A DNA stretch of 64,000 nucleotides from Hippopus hippopus (GCA_946811185.2 OX328096.1:46204252-46268251); one strand, 5' to 3'; counted from the first letter of the stretch, positions 48,676 to 60,168 are shown. Notes: a model not told the origin generated them from the letters alone. Translations and numbers: made by a program.

Positions 48676-48930
48676 CATTTGAGTAAGGCCTAAAAAAAAA
48701 AAGAATTATCTGTGTTTAGGGTTTCCCTACCCTACCTAGAAAATGCTGCTGATCCTAAAATTTTTATGCTACGATTGGAAAAAAAAGATCTGTCGGGTGT
48801 GATTTTGGTACATGGTCCATGTAAAAAGTTTTTGAAGAAAAAAAAAATCCCTACCTACCCTACCTACAGCATCTTGGACCGAAACCCTAAAAACAGATAT
48901 TTTTTTGTTAGGCCTAATGCTGAAGAATAC
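48676..48930. repeat. TTAGGCCTAA-ended inverted-repeat element
   Basis: GAGTAAGGCCTAAAAAA, TCTGTGTTTAGGGTTTCCC at left. GAAACCCTAAAAACAGATA and GTTAGGCCTAAT at right. CCTACCCTACCTA is found near both ends in the same orientation. Confidence 0.78.
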
Positions 48931-49004
48931 ATGTACGTTAAAAAATATTGTGGCAAAAGGCATATTCCTGATTTTTCCACATACTGGTATATTCAAATTA
49001 AGGT

Positions 49005-49220
49005 CTATGGCCCCTAACTCACATATTAAAAGATGGAAGCTGCCGAGATTGGCCCAACAGCCTTTATGAAAGCGTCGATATTACACGATATTTACCGAGG
49101 AGTTAGTAAGTCTACAGCCCCTAACTCTCATATTAAAAGAAGGAAATTGCCAATATTGGCTGCATGGCCTTTACAAAAATGTTGATGTTTACCGATGAGA
49201 TAGGGGCCGTAGACCTTAAT
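49005..49220 (+). repeat. Two tandem ~115-bp units
   Basis: CCCCTAACTCACATATTAAA near 49011 and CCCCTAACTCTCATATTAAA near 49118, each followed by a GGAAG or GGAAAT..GCC..TTGGC block and TTTACCGA. Confidence 0.72.
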
Positions 49221-49221
49221 A

Positions 49222-49281
49222 TTATTGTCTACATATACTTTCACTTTGAACAAGTCTAAAAATTTCATTTGGTAATGACTT
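49222..49281 (+). repeat. TTAA hairpin MITE, right-end fragment
   Basis: CTACATATACTTTCACTTTG, AACAAGTCTAAAAATTTC and ATTTGGTAATGACTTAAA. Confidence 0.5.
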
Positions 49282-49393
49282 AAAAGACTGTCAAGATACA
49301 TGTATTACAATTTCATATCATGTTGAGAGAATATCTGTACAGAAAATTGTAATGTAGATCTCAGATCAGATTGCATATTATGTTCAGTCTGAT

Positions 49394-49618
49394 CATACCA
49401 CACAATCCCGACTGTTAACAACCCTGAGAAAGAGACCTTTTGAAAACATTGCGGGAAAAGGAGAAAATGCTGGTAAAACAGCATTTTCTCCTTTTCCCCA
49501 CAATGTTTTCTACCCTTCCCAACATAGATTTCAAATTTTGAGTCACATTTATTTTGTCGTCTGTAGATGGTTTCAATTTGGCTACATCCAAAAATTTTGT
49601 TGTTGGGTAAAGGGTTAA
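49394..49618 (+). repeat. TTAA hairpin MITE, left tip replaced
   Basis: The left TTAACCCTTT is replaced by the end of a GTGTAGATC-type palindrome (49351-49394). From ACCACACAATCCC on it is complete, ending GGGTAAAGGGTTAA. Good hairpin. Lies 24 bp from the donor of candidate exon 49643-49741. Confidence 0.85.
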
Positions 49619-49642
49619 ATACCTGATCTGTGTTCAACTTAC

Positions 49643-49741
49643 CATATAGATGCACTGCTGACTTGTAGATTGTTCTGATAACTGCTGCTGACAAAGCGTC
49701 TGCCATCTTTTCCAAGCACTGCTACTTTGAAACCATGGTAT
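49643..49741 (-). CDS. Candidate exon, unidentified minus-strand gene (duplicate at 51201)
   Basis: Pyrimidine-rich acceptor ending cgattcaag, consensus donor G-GTAAGTT, 99 nt. The reading that fits the next exon is YHGFKVAVLGKDGRRFV, then SSSYQNNLQVSSASI. A second reading starts at an internal ATG (49706) as MADALSAAVIRTIYKSAVHL, but it leaves a phase that hits a stop in the next candidate exon. Against the copy at 51201, the first half of the HGFKV frame shows conservative and synonymous changes, which supports that frame. Confidence 0.42.
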
Positions 49742-49923
49742 CTTGAATCGAAAACCCTAATAAAAAACCAAAAGAAAACCTCTTTATTTTATTTTGGAGG
49801 AGGGGTAGGAGGATGGGAGTAGGGGATTGTTGTGAGGCAATGATTTCGAGTAAGTTTATAAAGTAACTTTGTGTCCCTTTTTTTTTCTACTTTTCTATTT
49901 TTTCAAATCTTTGCTTGTTTCAT

Positions 49924-50156
49924 TTAACCCTTTACCACACAAGCAAAATGTAGACTTGTCCAAATTGTAAGTTCTTGCAGTTAACAATTTAAGTGTGGTT
50001 TAATTGATGGAATCTGTATTTTATAACGTAGAATTAAAACATTGTGGAAAAAGGAGAAAATGCTTGTTACTGGCATTTTCTCCTTTTCCCACAATGTTTT
50101 CAAAAGCTTTCTTTCTAAGGGTCATTAAAAGTGGGGATTGTGTGGTAAAGGGTTAA
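49924..50156 (-). repeat. TTAA hairpin MITE, full length
   Basis: 233 bp, TTAACCCTTTACCACACAAG to GTGTGGTAAAGGGTTAA; strong hairpin. Confidence 0.92.
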
Positions 50157-50180
50157 TCATGACTATTCTTGATTTTCTCT

Positions 50181-50402
50181 TTAACCCTTTTCCGAACTTC
50201 AAATTTAAGACTCTTCTAAATTAAAAGCAACTGCAGGCAACAATTCTGAAAGTGGTACAAATGAACTCAGGCTCTTTGACAGGCTAGAAAATACTGTGGC
50301 AAAAGGAGAAAATGCTGGTTACCTCCCTTTTCCACAATGTTTTCAGTTCTAAGGGGTCTTCATCAGGGTCATGAAAACACAGGATTGTTTGGGAAAGGCT
50401 AA
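50181..50402 (-). repeat. TTAA hairpin MITE, diverged
   Basis: TTAACCCTTTTCCGAACTTC at left; the hairpin has lost part of its right arm (GGTTACCTCCCTTTTCC); right end TTTGGGAAAGGCTAA. Confidence 0.78.
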
Positions 50403-50834
50403 AATACCAAACAACAAAATTTTTGACTGTCCAAGATTGACGGTTATTAAATGGTGTTTTATGCCTCTTTCAACATTTTTTAGTCATATCATGGCAACAG
50501 CTCACATATTCATGTGTTTCTTGGATTTTACCAGTACTAGGTTAGAGCTCTGAAGTGTCTTGCCCAAGGACACTCCCATGAAAGGCCCAGTGGATCTAGT
50601 GCTGCTCAAACCCAGGGCCTCCAGGTTATGAGTCCCACACTTTACCACTGAGCCACGCAGAGTCCAGAGTGTAAGATTTTGCAGATGACTAATATCACTC
50701 AAATGATGGAATTTGTCTGCGATAAGATAAAAACACTGCAGGAAAACTAGCATTTTTTTCTTTTCCCACAATGTTTTCAAAGGCTTTTTCCCTCCAAGGT
50801 CTTTAAAACACAGGATTGTTTTGTGGCGGATTAA
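50403..50834 (-). repeat. TTAA hairpin MITE with a nested SINE
   Basis: The left end (ACCAAACAACAAAATTTTTG to about 50436) and the rest (from TTTTGCAGATGAC near 50675 to GTGGCGGATTAA) are split by a tRNA-related SINE. The right TTAA is shared with the next copy. Confidence 0.75.
50437..50664 (-). mobile_element. V-SINE-like tRNA-derived SINE nested in a MITE
   Basis: On the minus strand a tRNA-like head (GTGGCTCAGTGGTAAAGTG) is followed by a body ending GTGTCCTTGGGCAAGACAC, a conserved block I associate with V-SINEs. It splits the MITE copy 50403-50834. Confidence 0.75.
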
Positions 50835-51059
50835 CCCTTCACCACACCATCCCGAACTTTAACGACCTTGAGAAAGAAGCCTTATGAAAACATTGTGGGA
50901 AAAGGAGAAAATGTTGGTAACCAGCATTTTCTCCTTTTCCCACAATGTTTTCCACCTTTCTCAGGACATGTTTAAATTTTTTAGTCACATCGATTTTTTC
51001 GTTTGCAAATGCTTTCAATTTGCAATGACTTAAATTTTTTTTCATTGGTAAAGAGTTAA
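50831..51059 (+). repeat. TTAA hairpin MITE, full length
   Basis: 229 bp, TTAACCCTTCACCACACC to TTGGTAAAGAGTTAA, with one mismatch (TGTTGG) in the left arm. Shares its left TTAA with the preceding inverted copy. Confidence 0.92.
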
Positions 51060-51200
51060 AGGACAATCTATACTATCACTCTTTCCATATTGTTGTTTTG
51101 GAAAGAACATCTATGAAAAAAAAAACCAGTTTATATCTAAGATTAGAATGCATAGTTTGTTTAGCCTGATCTTAATCTACCTGTATAGTTTTTAACTTAC

Positions 51201-51305
51201 CGTGTAGATGCACTGCTGACTTGTAGATTTTTCTCATTACGGCCTCAGGCAAAGTGTCTGTCATCTTTTTCAAGTACATGTATTACCACTTCAAAGCCAT
51301 GGGAT
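51201..51305 (-). pseudogene. Duplicate of exon 49643-49741, probably dead in one frame
   Basis: 105 nt with a strong acceptor (T-rich run then atttaag) and the same G-GTAAGTT donor. In the HGFKV frame it reads SHGFEVVIHVLEKDDRHFA then TGA; two codons are inserted relative to the 49-kb copy. In the ATG frame it is open (MTDTLPEAVMRKIYKSAVHL, ATG at 51264). The downstream ends of both exons are nearly identical (KSAVHL in the ATG frame, QVSSAS in the other). Confidence 0.4.
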
Positions 51306-51735
51306 CTTAAATTGAAAACAAAACAAAAAAAAAAAACAACAACCTCTGGTTCTTTTTTTCTATGGGGGTGGGGAATGGGGAAGGGGGTGGGCTAGTTGTA
51401 GGGAGAGTTGTTTCCCGTATCTTTATTTTGCTTTTTTTTGTTTCTTTTCTGATTTGTACACTTTTAGATTGTTTTAAATCAATATGACTATTCTTGGTTA
51501 AATTGTATTTCTATTACAAGTAATGTCTGAACTTATGTAACTCACAATTCTATTTTTCTTGCTCAAACCTGTGTTGGTAAGTGAGAAATGACCTGCTGCT
51601 GTAGAAAGCTGACTGTATGCATTCTAAATGTGACACTTTTATTTTTGTATTGTTAATGCAGCTTTACTCATTTTTATCTTCAAGTTTAAGATAGTTTTTA
51701 GTATTCATTTAATCAATTTTTCTTTCTGATAACAG

Positions 51736-51951
51736 GTTTTAAAATTTTAGAATGGTCCAAATTGAAAGCAATTGCAGATGACAAAGTAAATGGTGCTCAA
51801 ATAAGAAAAATTGTCTTTGAATGGGAGGAAAACATTGTGGAAAAAGGATAAAATGCTGGTAACCAACATTTTTTCCTTTTTCCTCAGTGTTTTCAAAAGT
51901 CTTATTTCTAACAGTAATTAAAACACAGAATTTTATATTATAAAGAGTTAA
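51736..51951 (-). repeat. TTAA hairpin MITE, diverged
   Basis: Keeps GGTCCAAATTGAAAGCAATT, an imperfect hairpin and the end TATAAAGAGTTAA. Confidence 0.75.
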
Positions 51952-52744
51952 TAAACCACACCCTTATTTGTTTTATTTTTTTGTTTTTCAATTTAATTTC
52001 ATCTTCATATGAATACATGTACATGTAATCTTGATTTCTTTGCTCTTGCAAAAGGAATCAAACTTGAATTTACCATTCCAAAGACTTTCTTGCTCACATG
52101 TGTTTGTGGGTGAATGACCTGCTGCTGTTGAAAGCTGTATGCATATCTAACTTGTTAATCACACTGTTGTACTGTAACTTTATATTTATTCCTTTATGTT
52201 TTCTTGAAACATAGAGTAAAGTCTAGTTCTTTTATGTCAATATTTCTATTTTTCAATCAAAGATTCCTCAATAACACAGTACTGAAAATTTTAAGTTTAT
52301 TATCTGTATCCTATTTCATGACTGTTGATCAACAATTTAAATATTCTTTGGTTTTTAACTTTGTATCTAAGGTAATTCCCTCTCAATGCTTCCTTCGCAT
52401 TTTACAAATCTGTATGTTTTAGTTCATGATGAAAATTGTTTATGTGTGCAAATTCCTGTCATTACTTTAAAAAAAAAGGATTATGGATAATGCTTGCTTC
52501 TGATACTTTCTGCAATACTTTTGCCAGGGACAGGGGGTATCAGAAACAAACATATTCCAATTGAAAATCTCTAGAGAAGAAAAAAAGCTATAAAGATTTT
52601 TTCAGTACTTTGCCTATAAACAATTCAAGTAAACTGCACAGATGTAATTATTTGTTAAACCTACAGAAAAACAACTTGTATAAATAGAAAATAAACATTT
52701 AGGTTTACTTTAATGTTAATAGTGAGTAAAATCATATTCCTTGT

Positions 52745-52951
52745 GCAACTCTTTTCCAAATGACCATATCATTTTGTCCAAATCGAAAGCATTTGTAGAC
52801 CATACAATAATATCTGGCTCATATGGTTGGATTGGTCTTTGACAAGCACATGAAATACGTTGGCAAATAGAGAAAATGCTGATAGCAGTGTTTTCAATTT
52901 AAGCCTTGATCCTCAGGGCCTTGACACTCGGGATTATGGGTAAACGGTTCA
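52745..52951 (-). repeat. TTAA hairpin MITE, degenerate
   Basis: AACTCTTTTCCAAATGACC to CGGGATTATGGGTAAACGG; hairpin decayed. Confidence 0.65.
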
Positions 52952-53039
52952 GTATCAATCTACAGTACTTAAGATTACACCCTTTTTTTTTAGCATTTGC
53001 ATTTGTGAGTAAAAATTAAGTTGTTGCTTTATGTATAAA

Positions 53040-53438
53040 GCTAACTGTTTGTTTAAACTTGGCAATGTCATTTTTTGTATTGTAACTCCATTTTTTTGTG
53101 TTAGAATTTAAAGCAGTAGTTCTTGTATTTCTGTATCTTCTTTATCTTCTATATTATTTTCTTTTATTCATATATTCTTGTATAATTTTTTTCCCTGTTA
53201 CCATTTTATTCTTGTTTTTTTTCTTTGTGACTTATTATTTTTTTCTAATTATTTTTATTGCTTTCTTTTTGTGTTTTTCTTTTTTTTAATTTTTTTTTTT
53301 CTACTCATGTAATTTTATTTCATTCCTTTTCAAGTTTTTCATTTTTCACAGGTTTTTTTTTCACAAGATGTTTTGCATTATTATTATTATCATTTTTTTG
53401 TCATTTATACTAACACACACACACACACCCATGCACGC

Positions 53439-53482
<44 letters not shown>

Positions 53483-53640
53483 TAGTTTTGTGGTTGTTTA
53501 TTCTTTTTCTATATTTAGATATTCCTTTTTTTCCATTTTTTTTGGTGGCTGTTGTTTTCGTTTTATGATAATTATAATATTCCTATAGTTTTCCTGTATT
53601 CCTATTGTTTTTGTTTTGGTTCATTGGTGTAAATGTCCCT
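53040..53640 (+). repeat. Pyrimidine-rich low-complexity tract with (AC)n
   Basis: Over 500 bp rich in T on the plus strand, with an (AC)n microsatellite at about 53414-53475. Poly-Phe and Thr-His open frames here are composition artefacts. Confidence 0.85.
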
Positions 53641-54822
53641 ATTTGATGTGGAAAACCGTTAGCTCAGACACATGGGGGATGGGAACCTGATTACTTACAG
53701 CTGAGACAGATCTGTTTTGCCTTGTATGTTTTTGCTTTTTCAAAAATCTGTTTTCAATGAAGTATCAAGATAAATTATCAGTGTTCTTGATCCACTATGA
53801 CCAATACTCCACTCTATCAATCCCACAAATCTCCAAGGGATGAATGGAAATAACTACCCATGATTTTCTCATTACATAGTTGATACTGAAAGTTGCAAAT
53901 ATACTATGTACAAGATATTTATTGAAGTGTGCTTGAATTGTGCTTTTACCGGTATGTAACTGTTGTTGACACATTAAATGTGTAGTGTACTGGGATCATC
54001 TAGGCTAGAAGTTCATGAGTAATTAACAAATGTTCCAATGATTAACAAGTGTTCCTAGGCTTGCCAAGATTGCTGAAACCAAGACAAAATGTCATTATCC
54101 TCATTTTTGCATTTGAACTTTGAAATAATCTAGCAACACTTAAAAATTGTGATGTCTCTGTTTTCTAAATGACGCCTTGAAACATGACTGGAAATATGAT
54201 ATATGACAAGTTTCTTTAACAATTAGGTCTATATGAACTCGGACTTGGCTAGTAAATTTCTAAAGTGTTTGAAACAAGCCTAGCATTTATGATCTGAACA
54301 ACTGCAAGTTCAAACTAGATGTTTTCTCTTACTGTTTTGATTTAACAGAAAAAAAATAGTAATTCAAACATTATAAATGTAATGTGTTGTTGTTGTTGTT
54401 GTTGTCTATTCTATTCTTATCTTAAATAACATTTATGCAAATACTTTGTAAGAAAAGTTGCTAAATTGAAATAGTAAAAATTTGCATGTATAAGCTGCAA
54501 CAGCTGTGGCATCAAGTATATTAATACTTTGAAAAGTTTGTTATAAGGTTTTCATGGTGTGGCTGGTTTTGGTATTCAAAGTATTCCAAGAGCTGATTTG
54601 TATGTATTACTGAATTGAAATCGGACAATGTCAATGCATTTATATATAGACCTGCTGATGAATCTTCTAAAAGCACCAAGTCTTTGATTGTCCCCAATAT
54701 CTGTTTGATATTGATTCCCCAGTTTGATCTAAAATCTTTTCACAGAAAACATCTTTGAAATGTTTTTAAACCAACAGAGATTACATTCACATAGAAAGCA
54801 TGACTTTACTTCTCAGTATATG
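53641..54822. other. No clear feature
   Basis: AT-rich sequence with a (TTG)n run near 54390. A possible 49-nt minus-strand exon (53699-53747) is listed among rejected items. Confidence 0.5.
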
Positions 54823-55049
54823 AACTCTTTACCCGACAACAAAATCTTAGACTTGTCCAAATTGAAAGCAGTGGCAGACAAGATATCAAATGTGACTCAA
54901 ACACTGAACTTTTCCCTTGGAGGCTAGAAAAACGCTGTGGGCAAAGGAAAAAATGCTGATTATCAGCATTTCCTCCTTTGTCTACAATGGTTTCAAAATC
55001 CTTCCTCTTCAGGGTCGTTTAAACTCAGGATAATGAGGTAAAGGGTTAA
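54823..55049 (-). repeat. TTAA hairpin MITE, nearly full length
   Basis: GAACTCTTTACCCGACAAC to GAGGTAAAGGGTTAA; hairpin with several mismatches (GCTGATTATCAGC loop). Confidence 0.83.
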
Positions 55050-55636
55050 ATACACAATACAACCTAACTTAATAATGATAAATAAAAATACCCTCTTTAT
55101 TACAAAGGTCAGCAAGGGATGCATTTATAGACAGTCAGATCACATAAAATTGAAACCTACATGTACCATACTGAGGAATAGCAAAGTTGCTATTTTAAAT
55201 CATATGTGAAAGAAAAGAAATGAATGAATGAATAAATGAATGAAACATTTAAGACAATGATAAGATAATTTGATTAAGGAAAATTTCAAAAGAAAAAATT
55301 ACATATAAGTACATTAATGTAGATCTAATATAAATACATGTATAAAAGTAAATGTACCATTAAGCTCTACATACTTATTTCATATACCCTTCAAGTGCCA
55401 AACAACTATGTAGACATGGAACAGAGACCAGAAAAAATGTCATTTCAATACTGAACTTTACTCATTAGGTAGAGCAGACCTAAAAGCAGGCTACATTATA
55501 CAGTCTGATCCTGATCTGCACTAGCCTGAAAAAATCTAAAGTTGTGAGAGGCACTTGACAGGTTAAGAGCCTTTTCATTCCACATTACATGAACCTTATA
55601 TAGATTGACACACACACAAAAAAACTGTCTGGTCTT

Positions 55637-55863
55637 TTAAACCCAGTACCAAACAATCATGATTTTTAAAGCCCAAAAGGAAGGCTTTTGCAAACATTGT
55701 GGGAAAAGAAGAAAATGCTAGAAACAAGAATTTTCTCCTTTTCTCTCAATATTTTCCACCCTTTCAAGGGCAGGTCTTATCTTTTGTACTGTATTAGTGA
55801 TGGTGTCTGCAATGGCTTTTAATTTTGAAAAGTCTGTAATTTTGTTGTTTGGTACAGAGTTAA
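55637..55863 (+). repeat. TTAA hairpin MITE, diverged
   Basis: TTAAACCCAGTACCAAACAATC to TTTGGTACAGAGTTAA; left arm good, loop changed to TAGAAACAAG. Confidence 0.82.
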
Positions 55864-56050
55864 GTCTAATATTAAATATGAAGTACAAAAATATAGAAGT
55901 TGTCTTTGTCAGTCTAACGGTAAGATAAATGCATTCACATAACTTGTGAAAATGGTCTTTTTTTAACGATAAAATTGTTTTTCAGTGACATGTACTTTGG
56001 TTTTGATAAAAGGGCTCAGATGAGGTTAACTTTGCAAATGAAACACAGCT

Positions 56051-56249
56051 GCTGCCCCTGAATAGACAGACAAACCTTTCTGACTTGCCTTGATCCGTCA
56101 TTGGTGACAGTTTATCTCTATATTTTTGTTTGTTTGTGCTTAAAAAATCTTGCTGCCCCTGAATAGACAGACAAACCTTTCTGACTTGCCTTGGTCCGTC
56201 ATTGGTGACAGTTTATCTCTATATTTTTGTTTGTGATTAAAAAATCTTG
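56051..56249 (+). repeat. Recent tandem duplication, 101-bp unit
   Basis: GCTGCCCCTGAATAGACAG starts at 56051 and again at 56152. The units differ at only a few positions (GATCCGTC/GGTCCGTC, and a TTTG length change). Confidence 0.92.
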
Positions 56250-57085
56250 GTCAAAAGACAAATTTTTCCTGGATCCCACCCAGTAATCAACTCTGTCCTG
56301 ACTACATGTATCTCTCTGCTGTGTAACCTGGGTTCTAACCAGTCCAATGAAATCATCAACTGGGCAAGGACAACCTTTCTGAGTGATGAAGTATAAAACT
56401 AATTTTGTTTCATGTATTCTAATTTGTATCTTTTTTTTTTTTTTAAAAATGATTAGTATACTTTATACAAGCCATTTTCAGAATTTACATGAACAGATTT
56501 AACTTACTTATCAAACTATAATTCAAATTCTGCTTTTTTTATACTCAGTCTTATCAAATTTGGATTTAAGATCCTTAACATCAAAAATTGTATGAGATAA
56601 AGAATTTTTTCTTTTTTACTTCTGGATCTAGGATCCTTTACATCAAACATTGTACAAGATAATGATTTAATATTTCGAAGATCCTTAGCAACACAGTAAT
56701 TGCTTAGGACTTGGGTAAAAAGAAATGCAGTGTTCATTTCAGGACAAATTTGTGTACAACAAAGATGGTATAAAATCAATGCAACAAGAAGTTAATGGTT
56801 GGCTGGGTGGGCCACAAAAAGGGTAATCAGGTCAAGTAACAATTACTTGCCTATTGATCTCCAGTTTCTCTAAAATTAAATTTTTGCAGTATTTGGTCAA
56901 TAATGAAAGTATGATTTTTTTTTCATTCACTCATATTTACAAATCTTTAATTTTGATTGAGACTGTCTTTCCATGTTTTGGTCAGTTTCCTTAAAAGTAT
57001 TTTACCTCAATTAGCTTGGCCCATACAAAAATTATTTAGAGGCCAAGGGCCCACCTCAGACAAAAACTAAAATGAACCCTGCAGA

Positions 57086-57302
57086 TTAAGATCTTTACCA
57101 AATGACAAATTGGATTTGTGTACTTGGAAACATTGCAGATGACATATTACAGGTGGCTTAAATGCTGCAAATTGTCTTTGTAGGTAGCAAAACACTGTGG
57201 ATAAAGGAAAAAAAGCTGTTCCTCTTTTTCTCACAATGTTTCTAAAGGTTTTAATATATCTTCAGGATTACAATGAAGCAGGATCATTTGGTAAAGGGTT
57301 AA
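57086..57302 (-). repeat. TTAA hairpin MITE, diverged
   Basis: TTAAGATCTTTACCAAATGAC to TTTGGTAAAGGGTTAA; loop and part of both arms deleted. Confidence 0.78.
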
Positions 57303-59303
57303 ACAATGCATTTGATAATAGATCAGAAATATACAATAAGAGTAGTAAGACATTACATCCACTTTCATTTTTAGGAGTTAAAATTCTCAACATAAAATAA
57401 GGTATGCTGACAATACCTTGGTGGCTATAACAAATTCCTTTGGTTTAAACTCTCAAACATGTTTTTAAGTTAATGTGTGTCTTACAGACACACATCATGT
57501 TAGGATACCTCAAAATGTATCAAACCTATCAATTTCATAGACATGGTGCTCATTTAAAAGATTCATCTGTTGTAAAATTTTATGTCTTCTGTAGCTGTCA
57601 ACTAATGAAATACTTTGAATACATTGGCCACAAACTTAAAACTTTAAAAACTTGGACACAGTTCTTCTACAAGAGTCTATTCTGCTCTACTCTGTAACTC
57701 AAAAGCCATTGATGAACTTGTATTAGCCAAAACTTAAAGCCATTTGAACAAAATAATAATAAGAGTCAGAACTATAATTTAAAGAGTCATACCCAATATA
57801 AATGCTTTCATGCAAATTCTTGACACATTACATCCTTATTATTTGTATGTAGCTATTAAACATTGAAGGAAATTTGATGCCAAGTCACTATTATTTTGTG
57901 GACAATAATTATGTAATTCATACTTAATAAAATAATTGTTTTTAAGCCAATAGCAGGCCACTTGTTCACCAGCAGTTGGCCCATACTGTCACTGGGGTAA
58001 GAAACATGTTCTTTACTGATCTGTTTCTTGCAGAAAATCTAAATCATATTCATGTGTATATCTGACTATAATTGGTCTAATTCTAATCAACTCTACATAA
58101 AGTGACAATTAAGTATTTGTGATTCATAAAAATCAACAAAGTTCAGCCTCGATAATCTATGTAAAATCATAAATGATGCAGTAATGTGTGTGATGTAGTA
58201 ACTGCTAAATTATTGTGGTTGTCCCATCTGCAATACCCCATTTTTACATGAATTCTTAGACAATCATGTGTAAAAACATATATATTTAGTACAAAGACAA
58301 CCACTTGTAAGTTTTAATGTGCAATATAGTGAGACCTATAAATAACTGTTGACTGATCTACCAATCTACATAATCAGTGTAATGTGACTTATCTATGATA
58401 GTGTCTGATGATTGATAGTTAATTTCCTATTTTATTGAAGCACCTTTGCAAATAATGCTTGTCATACTGACATTTATATGCAGTGAATTTTGTTGATGGT
58501 TGGGTTGTAGCAAGAAAGGGGTGGTCAAGGAGCATCTAGTTTTCACAAGAAGCAGATCTACTTAGTCTTAGAACCATAAAGGATGTTACAGCGTATTAGA
58601 GACATAATGTAAGAATATGCATAAACTGATGTCATGAGGGTCAGAATATATCTGGAACTGCTTTAAGATGCTTTGTCTTAGAGACTGATAATGTATGTTT
58701 CATCAACATGGCAATCTAAAGGTTTAACAAGACATTATTTGTTGGCCATTTTGGGTTTTTGGTTAAGTATTGATCTGTATTGATTTATTTGGTATAATTG
58801 AAATTGTTTAAAAAACACCCCCACACAAACACAAACACAAAATATGTAGGTCTGTTGACAGAGTAAGATTAATACCCATGATACTATGTCTTCTTTTTCA
58901 TTTATTAGTGGTTGATTCCAGGGGATGGCCTCATAAATTAAGGCAGGATGTTGTAATTTGAAGGTAGAGTGTGGCATCTTAGTGAAATGGCACAGTTTGA
59001 GTGCAGCTCATATTTTGATTTTTTTTTTCAAACTTTCTAAGTTTGCTACCCTTCAACAGTATATGGCAACTGTATTGTCTTATACGCTTGACACCATGGC
59101 AGACAATCAGTTTAGAACTACCAGGTTATATTTAAATTTTGATTTTTAGGCAGGTAGAAGTACATGTATATCAAAGTCATACCTCAGTGTCTCAAATCAT
59201 AAATATTGTATTCCAAAATTTTAGAAACTGTTGATAAGTTATCCATCATTACATGGACAGATTTTTCATAATTCTATATGTATTCAAATTGACTTTTAAT
59301 TAC
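57303..59303. other. 2 kb without recognised gene or MITE
   Basis: AT-rich, open frames short and motif-free. A minus-strand (CA)-rich run lies at 58814-58840. Confidence 0.5.
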
Positions 59304-59352
59304 CTCATGTAAAGTGATTCCTACAAAGTCCAAATCTGGTCATATTGTAAAT
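59304..59352 (-). other. Candidate untranslated exon, minus strand
   Basis: The acceptor tattttttttctttgcag is strong, the donor GAG-GTAATT acceptable; 49 nt. An ATG inside opens only 12 codons. It could be a 5' UTR exon of the minus-strand gene below. Confidence 0.3.
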
Positions 59353-59455
59353 CTGCAAAGAAAAAAAATAAAAAATAAGTTTTGTGTAGTAAATAACATA
59401 AAAACCGAGTTGTTGCAGGTAGAAAAAAATTCTATTTCTTTGCAAGTGTATATTT

Positions 59456-59690
59456 TTAACCCTTTATCCCTTATTCAGGAGTTTTAATAACCCTGAGGAA
59501 AAAGATGTTTGAAAACATTGAGGGAAAAGGAGAAAATGCTGATAACCAGCATTTTCTCTTTACCCACGTTTTCTACCCCTTCAAAAACAAATTACTTCAT
59601 TTGAGTCACATTAAATTCTTTGTCTTGAAAGGCTTGCAATTTGGACTGGTATGTAATTTTGTAATCTGGTAAAGGGTAATAAATACACCA
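59456..59690 (+). repeat. TTAA hairpin MITE, nearly full length
   Basis: TTAACCCTTTATCCCTTATTC to CTGGTAAAGGGTAA; hairpin with short right-arm losses. Confidence 0.85.
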
Positions 59691-59702
59691 ATACTAATTA
59701 TA

Positions 59703-59942
59703 TTATCCTTTTACCACACAATCCCGAATTTTAATGACCCTGAGGAAGAAGTAATTTGAAAACATTATGGGAAAAGGAGAAAATGCTGGTTACCAGCATT
59801 TTCTCCTTTTTCCACAATGTTTTCTACCCTGTCAAAGACAGCAGTTATCTTTTGAGCTACATTTTTTTTTGGTTGTTGTCTGCAAATGATTTCAATTTGG
59901 TCAAGACCAAAATTTTGTAGATCTAGTTTTGTAAGGGTTTAT
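59703..59942 (+). repeat. TTAA hairpin MITE, nearly full length
   Basis: TATCCTTTTACCACACAATCC to TTTGTAAGGGTTTA; very good hairpin (GGAGAAAATGCTGGTTACC core). Confidence 0.85.
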
Positions 59943-60035
59943 CATTTTAAGGATACTTTGACTTGCCTCAGTATAATGTAATTGAAACTTTTCTACCCTA
60001 AAATTTTTAATTCACTATTGAAAATAGGCTAGAGA

Positions 60036-60168
60036 AAATTCCTCCAAACATTCCCGTACTAGAATGAATAACAAAGACGGCTTTCAAAAACATTTTGAAA
60101 AGAATAAAATAAAAAAGAACGCTGCAACTAGCATTTGCTGCTTTTTCCACAAAAAATTTCTACCTTAG
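60036..60168 (+). repeat. TTAA hairpin MITE, degenerate fragment
   Basis: CCAAACATTCCCGTACTAG, GACGGCTTTCAAAAACATTTTG and CTAGCATTTGCTGC; truncated right of TTCTACCTT. Confidence 0.55.

Noticed and set aside
53098..53588. Hydrophobic poly-Phe and Thr-His frames
   Set aside because: Products of a T-rich tract and an (AC)n microsatellite.
53699..53747. 49-nt minus-strand exon (IFEKAKTYKAKQICLS) with donor GTAAGT
   Set aside because: The donor is good, but the acceptor lacks a pyrimidine tract and its end phase does not fit the candidate exon at 51 or 49 kb in the favoured frame.
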